From assembly GCA_963931865.1 (NCBI GenBank), contig OZ007508.1, forward strand, positions 8,988,781 through 9,052,780: a DNA stretch of 64,000 bases. The letters run 5' to 3'. The position numbers were made by a program, and so were the translations under genes. Below the pieces are notes generated by a model. It saw only the letters and a list, made by a program, of their open reading frames with translations, did not search any database and was not told where the DNA came from. The stretch comes from Axinella damicornis. Lineage: Eukaryota > Porifera > Demospongiae > Axinellida > Axinellidae. Positions 30,575-42,446 of this stretch are shown here, one piece after another. Each line of letters starts with the position of its first letter. Within the stretch, counting starts at the first letter, position 1.

Positions 30575-30774
30575 AAGCTTATACAAACATTGAACAGAGC
30601 CATGACCACTCCTGTGTTTGTATATTATGTGGTAACCACATTGATCTGGACTATTCCTTTTTCAAGCATCACCTGGACATAAACACTAGCTGGATCCGTG
30701 GTGATGGTGTGCAGCTGCCCACTAAATTGTATTTGATGTGGCTAACGAAATTTTTGTATTCTACGCGTTAGTAG
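30575..30774 (+). pseudogene. Possible relic of a zinc-finger ORF
   Basis: One frame reads TNIEQSHDHSCVCILCGNHI then DLDYSFFKHHLDIN and SWIRGDGVQLPTKLYLMWL, ending in TAG. The CxxC and HH spacing hints at a zinc finger of transposon origin. Upstream the frame is broken. Confidence 0.2.
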
Positions 30775-31459
30775 ATGTCATGTACATACGTATTATGTAT
30801 TATGGTCCCTTACTGTTACTTCTCTAGACATTTATTTGTAATGCATATTATACCTGCCCCCTGGTCTGTCACATTTTAGACGGGATATCATCGGGGGGGG
30901 GGGCTCACCTATCCTAGGAATGATGGTTGGGAATCCCGGTAGCCTCGTTCCGGGGGTCGGCGGCCATCCACACGGAGCCCTGAATCAGACACGAGAAGGA
31001 AACAACGTCTCAGTGCAGGCCTCCTCTAAGCCTTTTCAGAACTTGTTGTACTGCAAGAACAAACTAACAAAACTGCTCTCTAACCTCAAGTAGTCACATT
31101 CCTTTAAATATAGTTAGTCCACCACAAGGGCGGGTGTTCTAGCTACAGGTGTTGTAGTTGCATCACAGATTGGACAGTGATCTGGAAATACGAATATGCT
31201 GCAGAAAATCTCCATAGGGAAGGCCCCAACAAAACACCAGAATTTGGTACATGTATTCATTTCAAGAAATCGAAGGGCACAGAACAGGGCAAACTATTAT
31301 AACTGACCTTCAGGAGAAAGGAATTCAATGACTGTCTGTGTGGAAAACAAAATGTTACTGAACACCAAACAGTCAAGAAGCATGAGAAGAAGTCAAGTCC
31401 TACCATAGTTTGCAGATTTTGCATGCACGGTCTGGTTCGCAAACTCCATTCCCTTACAT

Positions 31460-31503
31460 GTAGTCTCGGAACCAGACTCTTCGCACGGTCTGGTTCTGAG
31501 ACT
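31460..31503. repeat. Hairpin GTCTCGGAACCAGAC/GTCTGGTTCTGAGAC
   Basis: TAGTCTCGGAACCAGACTCT pairs imperfectly with CGGTCTGGTTCTGAGACTAG, another short relic of the CCCAGACC-type family. Confidence 0.55.
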
Positions 31504-31796
31504 AGTACCTGTATAGGAATCTTCACTCAACAGCAGACTGCATCATTGGGAGATCGAGTGGGCCCGTGGTCATGAGCAAAACTATGTCCCTGATAAGCCC
31601 TGAGGTGAGTGCTTTGTGAGCTCATGAAATCTACAGGTTTACAGTTATGGCCTCGCATTCCAGGCCTTTCCTAATAATGAATACCAAGTCACGTAAGTAT
31701 ATAATCGGGTGCTTCTGGGTATAACTTTCCTTAGATTACATCATTGTACATCACGTAATACTAGATGTACTTACCCATAGTGTCACTGGTGTATGG

Positions 31797-32199
31797 TAGC
31801 CTCGTACCCAGGCCCTCACGCGGAACGCGGAAGAGGGCCTGTTGACACTTGGCAAAATTCCCGTATGTGCACAGTCAGCATAACTGCGTAATCGATTACA
31901 TTCCTTACTTGGATGCATTCTAAATCACACGGAAGGTAGCTGTTGGTGATGGCTAAGTACAACGTCCTTGCCAAGGAGCGACCAGAGGTGAGTTTTGAAG
32001 GCTAGAACAGCGGTTTTATCGAACGGCTACACTTTTCACGGGGTAAAAAATGTAATTACTATGCAGTAATTGGAAATGGACGAACGTGATTCGCCTACCC
32101 AAAATCAAGACTGCTGAGCTCAGCACATATGGGAATTTTGCCAAACTGTGTCACCAGGCCCACTTCCGCGTTTAGCGTGTGGGCCTGGGAACGAGGCTA
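31797..32199. mobile_element. MITE, TAGCCTCGTTCCCAGGCC family, with perfect 9-bp target duplication
   Basis: It starts TAGCCTCGTACCCAGGCCCT and ends TGGGCCTGGGAACGAGGCTA. GGTGTATGG flanks both sides (31788-31796, 32200-32208). The interior matches 10943-11324 in the same order. It was inserted at the edge of the minisatellite that continues to 32640. Confidence 0.9.
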
Positions 32200-32208
32200 G
32201 GTGTATGG

Positions 32209-32645
32209 TGTCCCTAGTGTCAGTGGTGTCGCTGGTGTCCCTAGTGTCTCTGGTGTCACTGGTGTCGGACACCAGCGACAACACGGGCACCAGCGACACC
32301 ATGGACACCAGTGGCATCATGGATACCAGTGACACCATGGACACCAGCGACACCATGGGCACCAGCGACACCATGGACACCAGTGGCATCATGGACACCA
32401 GCGACACCATGGACACCAGTGACACCATGGACACCAGCGACACCATGGACACCAGTGACACGACACCGTGGACACCAGCGACACGACACCGTGGACACCA
32501 GCGGCACCATGGACACCAGTGACACCATGGACACCAGCGACACCATGGACACCAGCGACACTATGGACACCAGCGACACCATGGACACTCGGGACATCAC
32601 AGACACCAGCGACACTAGGGACACCATACACCAGCGACACTATGG
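32209..32645. repeat. Minisatellite, GACACCATGGACACCAGC units
   Basis: About 20 imperfect 15-18 bp units (GACACCATGGACACCAGC/T, with GGTGTC inversions at the left end). The first part (32209-32265) is in opposite orientation (GTGTCGCTGGTGTCC) to the rest, making a large imperfect hairpin. Repetitive DTSDTMDTS frames are artefacts. Confidence 0.9.
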
Positions 32646-33539
32646 GTAATTACATCTAGTATTATGTGTGGCAGTCCCGTGTAGAAATCGAAGATTATTC
32701 CGCATTGGCCAAAAATGAGTTAGTGATGCTAATCGAAGCCTTGGGGCGTCCCCAACTCTTTGCGGAAGTCTTAGCGCTAATCGTTGCTTGAACGAGTAGT
32801 TACGCCCACGAAAGTGCAGTGACCTCGGGCGTTTACACAGTATACGCACGCGGTACTGTCAACACGCGATAAAAATGGCAAGATTCAACGCTCTGTATCT
32901 GCGGTTGTGCGATAGCTACAAACACGGGTCAAACGCCAACAGTGAGAGGGATCCTTCGTCTAAAGCAACAACGCCTATGAAGCAAAACAGGTAAACAGCA
33001 CCTACGAGCTAGATCGCTACTATACGGATCGACGGTACGTCAACGATGTACCGTTCATGTAATAACGCTTACTGTGCTGTCTCTGTTATGTTGGTATCCT
33101 TCAGACTTGGCAAACCCTTAGACAAGGGATCCATCTTGCTGCTGCTTTTTGTCCCATGTTTCTAGCTGATGTAGAATAGGCGCTACAAAGCGTTGAAAAT
33201 TAAAATTTATAATCGCGTTTATCTCAATAATTGACTTCCGGAATAATCTTCGATTTCTACACGAGACTGTCACATGTAATGTACAATGATGTAACCTAAG
33301 GAAAGTTATACCCAGAAGCACCCATAATTATAATCTCCCTTAGCTATGGGTATGTTTACCCACGAAGTGGAATTTGGACTGGCAGGAAATACGGTATAGG
33401 CCGGTATATGTACAAGGGCCATAAACTTGACAGGGAAGTGCGGGTGTGTCTGGATGGTAGGGTGTTGTCCCGGATACCCCACTAATTCCTTCACATTGTT
33501 GCTGAGAAGCACACCATCCTATACCGTACCTCTAGCAAG

Positions 33540-34093
33540 GGGGGGAGTCACTCCCATAGACACTACAGTCACAGCTGCGACCGCGGGTCAAAGCTTTGAC
33601 CACTGTTTTCGGTGTTTTGACCGTTGACCACGCCGATTTTCGTCCATTGATCTTTGACCAATCCTTTGTTGGGATTAATTTTAATACTTACCTGCATGTC
33701 GCCGTTGGTGAAAGTTGCCACTTTTGGCTATACACCAGTTCAAGACGTGCAACAGTACACGGGTATCACAATTTCAGGGATACGTTGGACAGCCCAAGAA
33801 TGATTCTTATCTACGGCGACTCTGGAGCAAAGCGTAGCTACTGCTTTGGGCATACACCGGTGAAGGCCGATCTGATGTTACAAGAGGTGAGCCCCAGAAC
33901 AGTCACCAGACGCGAAACCGTACCGACACTCGCCATACATTAGGAATAGGGCTGACGCGCATTTTCAGTTCTGTTGACTGTTCTTTTGAGCTGCTTTGAC
34001 TGTTGACTGCATCTGTTTGGGCGGCTTTGACAGTTGACCATTGACCGACTGCGGTCTCAGCTGTGACTATAGGGTCTATCTGAGTGACCCTCC
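33540..34093. mobile_element. Putative element with GGGAGTCACTCCCATAGACACTAC and GTGACCCTCCC ends
   Basis: GTCACTCCCATAGACACTAC followed by TGACCnTTGACC motifs near the left edge is mirrored by GGTCAACTGTC-type motifs and TCTATCTGAGTGACCCTCCC at the right. Ends of the same type recur at 34905-35060. It directly abuts the element starting at 34100. Confidence 0.5.
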
Positions 34094-34099
34094 CTTGTC

Positions 34100-34642
34100 T
34101 AGTCTCGTTCCCAGACCCCCCTCGGAAAAATCGAGAAAGTGTCTGACAACACGTATGGCAATGCCGTGTCCAAGAGGAATTCAATCAATTACACAATCAC
34201 TCGAGGTGATAATTGGAGTTGTGCGCCACTGATAGCTGCATGTACAGTACTTAAACACTGTATCAAGAGGTTCTACGCTTGTAGTGAGGCACTATCCCAT
34301 GAGCGGAGAGCTGCACAGTACAAGTCGAATTACAATGGGAAGCTAACCGTATTGACGAAAGCTTTTCCCGTAGCCAAGTGGTAAGCACACAAATGCTGAA
34401 ATGAAAGATTCTATTGCCCCTCTGATCTACTTTGGTATTAATATTTTATTCTCCCTCTGGAAACTTCGGTCAACTGACACCATGATGGTCATCCTATACC
34501 GATGAGTTTGCACATTCGCGATTGAACGTCATTTCTGCAACCTGATTGGCGCGGATATTGCAGCCCCGCGCGGATACCGTGTTGCCATGTGTGTTGCCAC
34601 ACCCTTTCTCGATTTTTCCAAGGGGGTCTGGGAACGAGACTA
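34100..34642. mobile_element. MITE, TAGTCTCGTTCCCAGACC family, copy 1
   Basis: It starts TAGTCTCGTTCCCAGACCCC and ends GGGTCTGGGAACGAGACTA. The subterminal arms (CTCGGAAAAATCGAGAAAGT and ACCCTTTCTCGATTTTTCCA) are complementary. It is an inverted copy of 45336-45910. The flanks do not show a matching 9-bp duplication. Confidence 0.8.
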
Positions 34643-34743
34643 CCTATACCTCCATAGAGTACATGTAAGTGCAAGGGTGTCCAGACACTCTTCAAAGTTC
34701 TTCTCACATGCAACTGTGCAAAGCAATTTGCCGGAACCCCATC

Positions 34744-34768
34744 CCCCCCCCCCCCCCCCCCCCCCCCA
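34744..34768. repeat. C homopolymer, about 24 bp
   Basis: CCCCATCC is followed by an unbroken C run. Confidence 0.9.
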
Positions 34769-35292
34769 CTTACTCTAGTCACAGCTACATGTACAACACC
34801 AATCTTCAGCTGTTTGACGCCATGCTGGCCATTGTCCATGTGTACATAGCCATACCTAGATTGTATCGTTCCGCACTGCAACCTGACGGTTGACCATATC
34901 GTGTATTTAACTGCTGACTGCACTTTTTGAGCTGCTTTGACTGCTGACCATTGCCCGACTGCGGTCACAGCTGTGACTCTAGAATCTGGGAGTGACCTCC
35001 TCCTGATGCACACACAGGGGGTGTCACTCCCATAGACACCATAGTCGCTGCTAAGACCATTATCTAGGTCAAAAGACCATCATAATATGCACCAACACCA
35101 CTTTGTACCGCATTGAAAAAGGTTCTTGACTGGGTTATATATCCACTATTGACAGTTGACTGCATGCCGGCCCTTTGACCCGGGAATGTGTAGCGACTCC
35201 ACCCCTTCCTTAGTATACGGGGTTTTGATGCCAGTCGCACATGGTATGTGCCTGTGTGAGTGACACCATATTGACACACATGTGCTACCTAG

Positions 35293-35645
35293 TTTGGTTC
35301 CCAGACCGTTCTATGTAAACCGACCTGTGTAGGTCTTAACAAATAATGTACCCTTCGGCATAGTGAAGGAATTTCTTCAGTGTGAATAATGAGTAGGTGT
35401 AAAGCCACAGGCATTAGGTACGCGCCCGACATACCCGATGAGCATTATTGTACGGGCACATGCGCTCATTTAACGCTATTCATCAGTTGTGCGTACTATT
35501 TAATGTGCAGTCTTCCCTCATCAACGTTCCTACTGGAATGCAGGGGTCGGCTATCATGTAGCTACGCTCAAGGGTACATAGGTCATTTGCCCAGACCCTT
35601 CATTGTGGTCAGTATATATATGGAAGGGTCTGGGAACCAGACTAT
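35293..35645. mobile_element. Element with TAGTTTGGTTCCCAGACC and GGTCTGGGAACCAGACTA ends
   Basis: About 353 bp with a 16-18 bp terminal inverted repeat that is a variant of the CCCAGACC family (GGTTCCCAGACC instead of CGTTCCCAGACC). No coding sequence is seen inside. Confidence 0.7.
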
Positions 35646-35930
35646 GCACTGGCCAGAATGGTCATACTGAGGCAACCTAGTGAGCCTCAGATGCATGTGT
35701 TCTCAGAGAATCAACTTTTATAGCATGTCCCCTCTCCCTAGCCAGACCTAACTGTAAGCGCTACTTCTGTATGTGGAGTGCATGTACTTCCTGCAGACCA
35801 TGAACTACCTCGTTTCACCCTAGTCTAACTTTCAGTACTGCTGGCAAGTGGCAAATAAATAGGGAGGCTGGAGGCTTAGGATTGTTATGTAACTACAATA
35901 ATTATTGTATTAATTTTTTGTTGTATGCAG

Positions 35931-36231
35931 AGACAACGACAGCTTGAGCAAGAATGCATTGCGAGTTGTCTTGAGAGCAACAAATTCACGTCGACATTAC
36001 GTGAAGTGACACAGGGACAAGATGACATTGAGAGGCATGCAGGCAGAACAGATCTCTGAGGCTCTGGATCGAGTCTCCTCCCACTACAGGATCCCCGTTG
36101 ACCAATACGTGGTGGAGGCTATCCTGATCTTCCTTGTTGCTGTGCTCATAGTATTGGTCTGCAAAGACCTCAGCTTGAGGTGGCTGTTGTGCTTCCACAA
36201 CGCCTTGTTGCACATGCCAAAACCCATGTGA
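35931..36231 (+). CDS. Terminal exon or small membrane-protein ORF
   Basis: Acceptor TTTTTTGTTGTATGCAG precedes a frame RQRQLEQECIASCLESNKFT then STLREVTQGQDDIER, stopping at 36057. An overlapping frame from ATG 36022 reads MTLRGMQAEQISEALDRVSS, then HYRIPVDQYVVE, a membrane segment AILIFLVAVLIVLVC, and LSLRWLLCFHNALLHMPKPM with stop at 36229-36231. Both pieces look coding, so a one-base indel may have split a single C-terminal exon (soluble coiled part then membrane anchor), or the second is its own small protein. The family was not recognised. Confidence 0.45.
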
Positions 36232-36722
36232 CATGACATACTGTAATAATTACATCACTTTAGTTCACATCATTATCTGATACAATCATCATTAAATTTT
36301 TCTATCTTCAGTCTGACAAACCACCATCACTCCAATGTGTAATGACTATGCAGCAGCAAAGCCAATGAAGTATAAATCCAACCTAATTAAATACTGGCCC
36401 CATAATGATCAGGAGCTTGAAAGAAATTGCAGAACAAAAGCAATGCCATTGTAAAACCACAATGACATGCAAGTACCATGCATACCTACGTACTAAGTAG
36501 GGATCCTCAGCTAACAATTTTCTGTGTATGGGTTAATTGCCTTCACGGTAGAGCTAGGGGATAAGTTATCCTGTTGGAATGTCATGCATGATGAAGTTGG
36601 AATGTAGAGGATGAGGAGAAACTGGAATAGAAGGTTCTCTGTTACCAACTTTAGATCGGAAGATTTTTTGCCAACATTTCAACTGAATGCTACAGTTACT
36701 CAAAGCCTTACACAAACACAAC

Positions 36723-36752
36723 TAGCCTCGTTCCCACGCAGCCTGGGAACAA
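36723..36752. repeat. Short hairpin TAGCCTCGTTCCCACGCAGCCTGGGAACAA
   Basis: A minimal relic with the family end sequence on both sides and almost no interior. Confidence 0.6.
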
Positions 36753-37061
36753 TTACAATGTGTGAGGAATGAAAATTCAAATAACATACAACGTCTAACC
36801 GTTGATGTTTTCTCTAGCTAAGTGTTACTGTATATAAAACATTCTGCAAGCCCAGGCGTTGCTTTAAAACCTGCATGTGGTGCAAATCGCTGCTGTTGTT
36901 TTGAGGAGTAGAGGTAGCATCTTCAGTATCTTCTGTGAAACACAATTCTAGAGACGTGAGCAAGCAACACAACACAATTTAAGACATGTATACCATTATT
37001 ACTGTAAGAGTGGGTTGTGCTGATGTGACTTGTATCGAGTATGTAAACAACAAGATTAGAG

Positions 37062-37169
37062 TAATCTCGCACCCAGGCCTCTCACTCCAGCGTTTGTCGC
37101 TTGCAGTACTAATGCGGGTAGTACTGCAAGCGACAAACGCTGGGGTGAGAAGGCCTTTGTGCGAGGCTA
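37062..37169. mobile_element. 108-bp hairpin MITE, TAATCTCGCACCCAGGCC ends
   Basis: The arms CCAGGCCTCTCACTCCAGCG and CGCTGGGGTGAGAAGGCCT pair, with TTTGTCGCTTGCAGTACT and its complement continuing the stem. Confidence 0.8.
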
Positions 37170-39340
37170 GATAAGACAATGATGCTTCTATTCATTGTTA
37201 CTGTAGATGCGTAGCTCAAAATATAAAATAGATCTCTCTGGGAGTACTCACGCTTCAGCACTCAATCTCATGTTCTCACTCTTTAACTCTTAGATGTTGA
37301 AACGTACCCTAGATAAGGTTCCCATCGGTTTTCATTCTCAAAACTTCACACAGTACTAGAACTGCACACAGCTGCCATGCTTTCTACATTCGTGACTCCT
37401 ACCACACCCACTCATTAACGAGTATGTGATCAAGATGCTCGGGCAATGGTAACTCGCTCTAGAAGCCTTGAACACTGGAATTTGAGGGTATACCAGATGT
37501 TTTCTAGGCCTAAACTCCAAGAAATAGCCCACCTGGCTCCAACCAAGGGCTATTCATTCACGGCTAAGCCCAGATGCGGCCATGCTGTTTGCACCCTTCA
37601 GGTGCACCCACCAACCACCCCCTGTCCCGCCCTTTCTGCTAACACAGAACCTATGTCCCAAGGACATTGCCGGATGTGACATCATGAAGCTGAAAGTGTC
37701 ATGACGCATAATTATATGCGTCATTGGTTAACAAAGCACCCTCACGCCTAGTGTAGATCCTCAGTGAATTTATGCTTACCAGACAAACAGCAACATGTAG
37801 TGAAATATGAACGAGTTGCAAACACGAGCTAATTTCTGGTTTCATCGCCTACATAGCGCTACTTGCTCAAACACAGCACAGTTTGTCCCTCGATCTCCTC
37901 GTGCTTGCAATATTGATTAGCCAATAAAAAGGGTGTGGCAAACAGAAAATGGGTGTGTACGATGTAAAAGCTAATTAAGTGGGTGTGGTTAAACATTATT
38001 TAGTGATCTGACTCCTGCGCCCTGTCAGCTGTGAAGTATCTCACACAGTATAGCTCACATGAGTAACATGACCCACCCTGCTTGGGGTCTCGAATGTATA
38101 TACTGTGAAAGTTTTGAGATGTACCCAGCAGTGTTCTCGCTAGGCCAAGGGCACTGTGCCCTTTGTGGTCTGATCTAAAGATAGCAACTACTTGAAATAC
38201 ATGGCTTCACAAAGTTACTCTTAATATATATTATATATGGGGAGAACACTGGTGCCCAGTTAGTCTTGTTCCCAGGCCCCATGAACGAGGCTAGGTATAT
38301 ATACCCAGTAGCCTCGAAATCGCAATGCTAGCTCAAGCACAAGTCAACTTGATGTGGCACATTACTAACAGAGAAACATTCATGTTACGTCACCACAATG
38401 CATTTATAATCGAATATCTATGCTGATTTAGTAACGATAGTATCACCCAGGCCTATAAGAATCCATTACCAATCGAACACTGGAAGTAGGCAGGCTTTGG
38501 ACAGCTAGCAAGAGGCTTTGAACTGCATATGTACCAAGGTTTGGCGTCTGGCAATAAACAAATTTCTATTTTGGGGGGAATGGAATAGACTCAACGGTGG
38601 AGGTTGTACGGTAACAGCTCGAACTCACTCACTGGCAACTCCAACCTACCGTGCAGTGTCTGTCTTCCTTATGTTGACGGCCTTCCTCAATCTTCATTTA
38701 ATGCACCACTGTTCACCTCTATTAGCTTCTGTGAAAGAAGTATACATGACAGCACATTAGTCACCTAGCTCCACTAGTCTTGGCAGCCACATGACAGAAC
38801 CTTGTTAGTCACATGCCAGTAGTCTGCAGGTCATGTGACAGTAGCCTGTATAGTCGTGTGACAGTAGTTTACTGTTGTGCTGAGTGAGCGACCAGCACTG
38901 TGATCAAGTGCCAACCGGTATACGTACACCTGTTTTGATTTTTGATCACTAATAAGACTGCATCAGAATCAATCTGAGAGGATCTAAATTTTCGTGTGTA
39001 GTAACACACGCCACTTGTGCCCCCCCCCCCCCCAACCCCAAACTTCATCAAAGCCTGGTTCCCTCTTGCTAAATGAAACCCTAGCTGCCACTGCGCCCAG
39101 AGGGCGGGAATTGGATAACCTAGTCAATTAAGGAAAATCCCCAGTCGCTTGACCTAGCATCAACAAGGCGATCCCAAAGTCTGAATTCTGATACAACAGT
39201 GAGTGACTATATCAGATCTCATTAGGGTACGTACCTGGTAAGTGTCCTCCACATCCAATGGATAGATGACATTACTGCTGTGGCATGTCTCGCAGATGAA
39301 TCCCTTCTGAGAGCATAACTGCAGTGAGGTAGACAATAGA
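37170..39340. other. No gene recognised
   Basis: There are short frames only. A relic of the TAGCCTCG family lies at about 38268-38296. A C homopolymer is at 39020-39034. A segment near 38873-38921 (TTGTGCTGAGTGAGCGACCAGCACTG) is duplicated at about 40718-40762. Confidence 0.3.
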
Positions 39341-40095
39341 GTTTGCACTCTAGAAAGTAGCCTCGAAAAAGTAGCCATATCTAGTAGCCACCAGATATGG
39401 ATACTAGTTTCACAAATAGATATCTGGATAATCGGGACAAGGAGCATAATGAGCCGCTGAAGGCAGCGAAGGAGTGTGGAACTAGTATAGACATGCTGTG
39501 ATCCCTCACACCTTACGGTCATACCTTATATGGAAGACCTTTACCAGGAGCTTATGAGTGCCGCGAAGCGGCGCTCATAAGCTCCTGGTAAAGGTCTTCC
39601 ATATAAGGTATGACTCCTGCCTTAATGGTATAACACAAATGCCAAATTGTCTTTCACACTTTTACGTAATGGCCCCTTGCCATATAAAGTCTGGACGTGT
39701 GAGGTAGGTAATACTACTTCCGCTACCGCTGGCATGCTGAGTTTGACGCTCCTTCGGCGGCTCATGCACTCCTGTCAGGACATAGGTTTCATCCCTAGTC
39801 TCCATCTTGCATGGTTGAAGGCAGAATGTATGGACGAAAAGAAAAAGCTGGGTAGAAGTCTGGCACGAGGCAAGCACAAAAAGCTGATGAAGACAATAGA
39901 GTTAGCAGTAAAAGGTTATTTTATTGTACGTTAAATTCACACAGAGCTGGCACACCTCTGAGGTTCATTCTAGTTTCGGAGACTTAATTTTCCTCGGTGG
40001 CATGGGCTGCATCAGTCTGGGAGGATTGAAGCACCAAGAGGATGGGAGAGGATAAGGAGAGGGCGATTGGTCAAGGGAATTCCCGGAAGGATGTA

Positions 40096-40160
<65 letters not shown>

Positions 40161-40165
40161 AGCAT
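39340..40165 (+). repeat. Segmental repeat, copy 1
   Basis: Shares blocks with 41510-42350: ATATGGATACTAGTTTCACAAATAGATATC, the CTCATGCACTCCTGTC/CATAGGTTTCATCCCTAGTCTC block, and ATTCTAGTTTCGGAGACTTA...GGCATGGGCTGCATCAGTCTGGGA. It ends in a GT microsatellite (40099-40129) and a G run (40130-40159). Confidence 0.7.
39518..39614. repeat. Perfect hairpin, GTCATACCTTATATGGAAGA arms
   Basis: GTCATACCTTATATGGAAGACC...GCTTATGAG pairs exactly with CTCATAAGC...GGTCTTCCATATAAGGTATGAC around TGCCGCGAAGCGGC. Related TTCCATATAAGGTATGAC/CATACCTTACATGGAAGA arms occur at 41765-41860. Confidence 0.85.
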
Positions 40166-40952
40166 TGTGAGACCTGATTACAAACAAGCAGCTTGCTTAC
40201 GCAACTATAATATGTCTTGTTTGCAATCGACTATCTAAAAGGATGCAAAGCGGTGTCCATGGGGAATTAGTACATAAGCATGTGCATGAGTATGAGTAGC
40301 TAACAGCTCTCGAGTTTGGAAAAGCAAATTTGGAGATGACAATTGAGCCCCTGCCATCTGAGGCTTGAACCCCTGGGATGAGGCTATGATATAAGTATAT
40401 GGGAGGAGAGAGGTACGTTCAAGACTACTTCACACGTTTGAGGCTGCTTCATGCAGTATAGTCATGTGGCAGATGCTTGCTAGTCACATGATAGTAGCTG
40501 GCAAGTCACGTCATAGCTTGTTAGTGAAACAATGAAAGCAGTGTCCAGTCTTGTGAAGGTGAGGCCAGAAATGTCATTACCCATCCTCAGTCCATACTTG
40601 TATAAGAGATGTACGCAGCAGGAATTGTAGTTGGTCCCAGGACTTTCTTGTTATTGTGTAACAGCTGTTTGTCGGAACTCACAGTTGTTCATTGTGGCCT
40701 TCTAAACACACATTGCTGTTGTACTGAACGAGCGAACAGCACCATGGTTAAGTGCCAACCGGGCCTGAATGATTAACTGAAATAGTTGACTGATCAAGGT
40801 CGTTGACTACGTACAGTTTCTGGCATGTCGACTAGCACAGAGAAGTAGCCACAGCCAGTGATGACATTCGGTCATTCCACAATGAGTCTCTATTAGCCAT
40901 GCAAATTACAAGTCATGGCGAGGGCCATTGATCAAAGGGAAGGATGTATAGG

Positions 40953-40955
40953 TGT

Positions 40956-40986
<31 letters not shown>

Positions 40987-40997
40987 GGGGGGGGGCA
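40953..40997. repeat. GT microsatellite running into a G homopolymer, second copy
   Basis: AAGGATGTATAGGTG then (GT)n then a run of about 27 G, as at 40090-40159. Confidence 0.9.
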
Positions 40998-41509
40998 GGG
41001 GAGAGGTATATAAATAGTCACAGTATTACCTAGTTGCCGCGTGGGAAGTCAGGCAACTAATCGTGCAGTGTGGAGGTCGAATCTGAGCTAGTGCGACTAT
41101 ATATATTTGTCTGTAACGCATTGTGGCCCCACACGTAAATTACTCGTTGGACCCCCGCGCACGCGCGCATACAACCCGAAAGAGAACCCTAGCAAAAACC
41201 GATTTTAGATTTTTGAGGACATTTTAATAGTTGCAATGTATAAGCCCTTTCCATTCTTGTAACGTTCCCTCCTGGGGTTATACGATGCCATTTCCATTTC
41301 CATTTCCATTTCCGCAAGCGGTGTCCATGGGGTACATATATAATTGCAAGTGCATGACTACAAGTAACAGCTCTCCATGACAGTAGCTCATTATTTGGTC
41401 TGAGACAAACTATACCTCATTGTAAATAGCCTTCTTTGGGAACTATTTCCGGTCTCATTGCATATAATTATAGTTCCCAGAAGCACCTGATAAACTGCCA
41501 TTTATGTGC

Positions 41510-42350
41510 CAACAGCACTATGGATACTAGTTTTACAAATAGATATCCGGATAATCGGGATCAGGAGCGTATGAGCTGCCAAAAGTGGCGAGGGAGTGTC
41601 GAACTAGTGAGGAGTGCATGAGCCGCCGAGGGCGGTGAAGGAGCGTCAAACTCAGCATGCGCACCCTAGCCAAAGTAGTAGTCCTTCACACGTCCCAAAA
41701 TTTTACCTTATACGGCAAGAGGTCATTAGGTAAAAGCAAATTGGCATTTTGTGCGGTACCGCAAAGGCCTTCCATATAAGGTATGACTGTAAGGCGTGAG
41801 GAATTACAACATACATACCTTACATGGAAGACATTTGCGGCACCACACAAATGCCAATTTGTAATGGCTTCTTGCCGTATAAGGTAAAAGTCTGGGATGT
41901 GTGAGGTAATACTACTTCCGCTACGGCTGGCATGCTAGCTGAGTTCGATGCTCCTTTGCCGCCTTTTGCGGCTCATGCGCTACTGTCGGGACCAGGAGCA
42001 CATGAGCTGCCGAAGGCGGCGGGATGAAACCTATATCCCGACAGGCGTGCCTGAACCACCTTTGGCGGCTCATGCGTTCCTGTTGGGATGCGGCTCATGC
42101 CGGGATATACATGTAGGTTTCATCCCTAGTCTCTATCATGGTCGAAGGCAGAGTGTCTGGCAACGAGGCAAGCATAACAGCTAAAGTTGTTGAATCAGAT
42201 TTGCAGAAATGTTACTCTTATTGTACAGCTAAATTCACACACAGCACACCTCTGAGGTTCATTCTAGTTTCGGAGACTTACTTTTTCCCCTCGGTGGCAT
42301 GGGCTGCATCAGTCTGGGAGAATTGAAGCACCAAGAGGACAGGAGAGGAG
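41510..42350 (+). repeat. Segmental repeat, copy 2
   Basis: Homologous to 39340-40165, with insertions. It contains several TATAAGG hairpin arms and CGGCTCATGCGC blocks. Confidence 0.7.
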
Positions 42351-42446
42351 GAGGATCAAGATGGCTATAGAGGAAGGGAAGTGGGGGAGAGGAGAGAGTG
42401 GATTTATAAACCTGCCATCAAAAAGAACCCTTTCTGACCATACTCA

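Noticed and set aside
32148..32649. Overlapping 100-125 codon frames with DTSDTMDTS or VSLVSMV repeats on both strands
   Set aside because: All come from the GACACCATGGACACCAGC minisatellite, whose units lack stops in many frames.
34489..35013. 174-codon minus-strand frame
   Set aside because: It crosses the end of a MITE, a C homopolymer and repeat ends; the long glycine run comes from the homopolymer.
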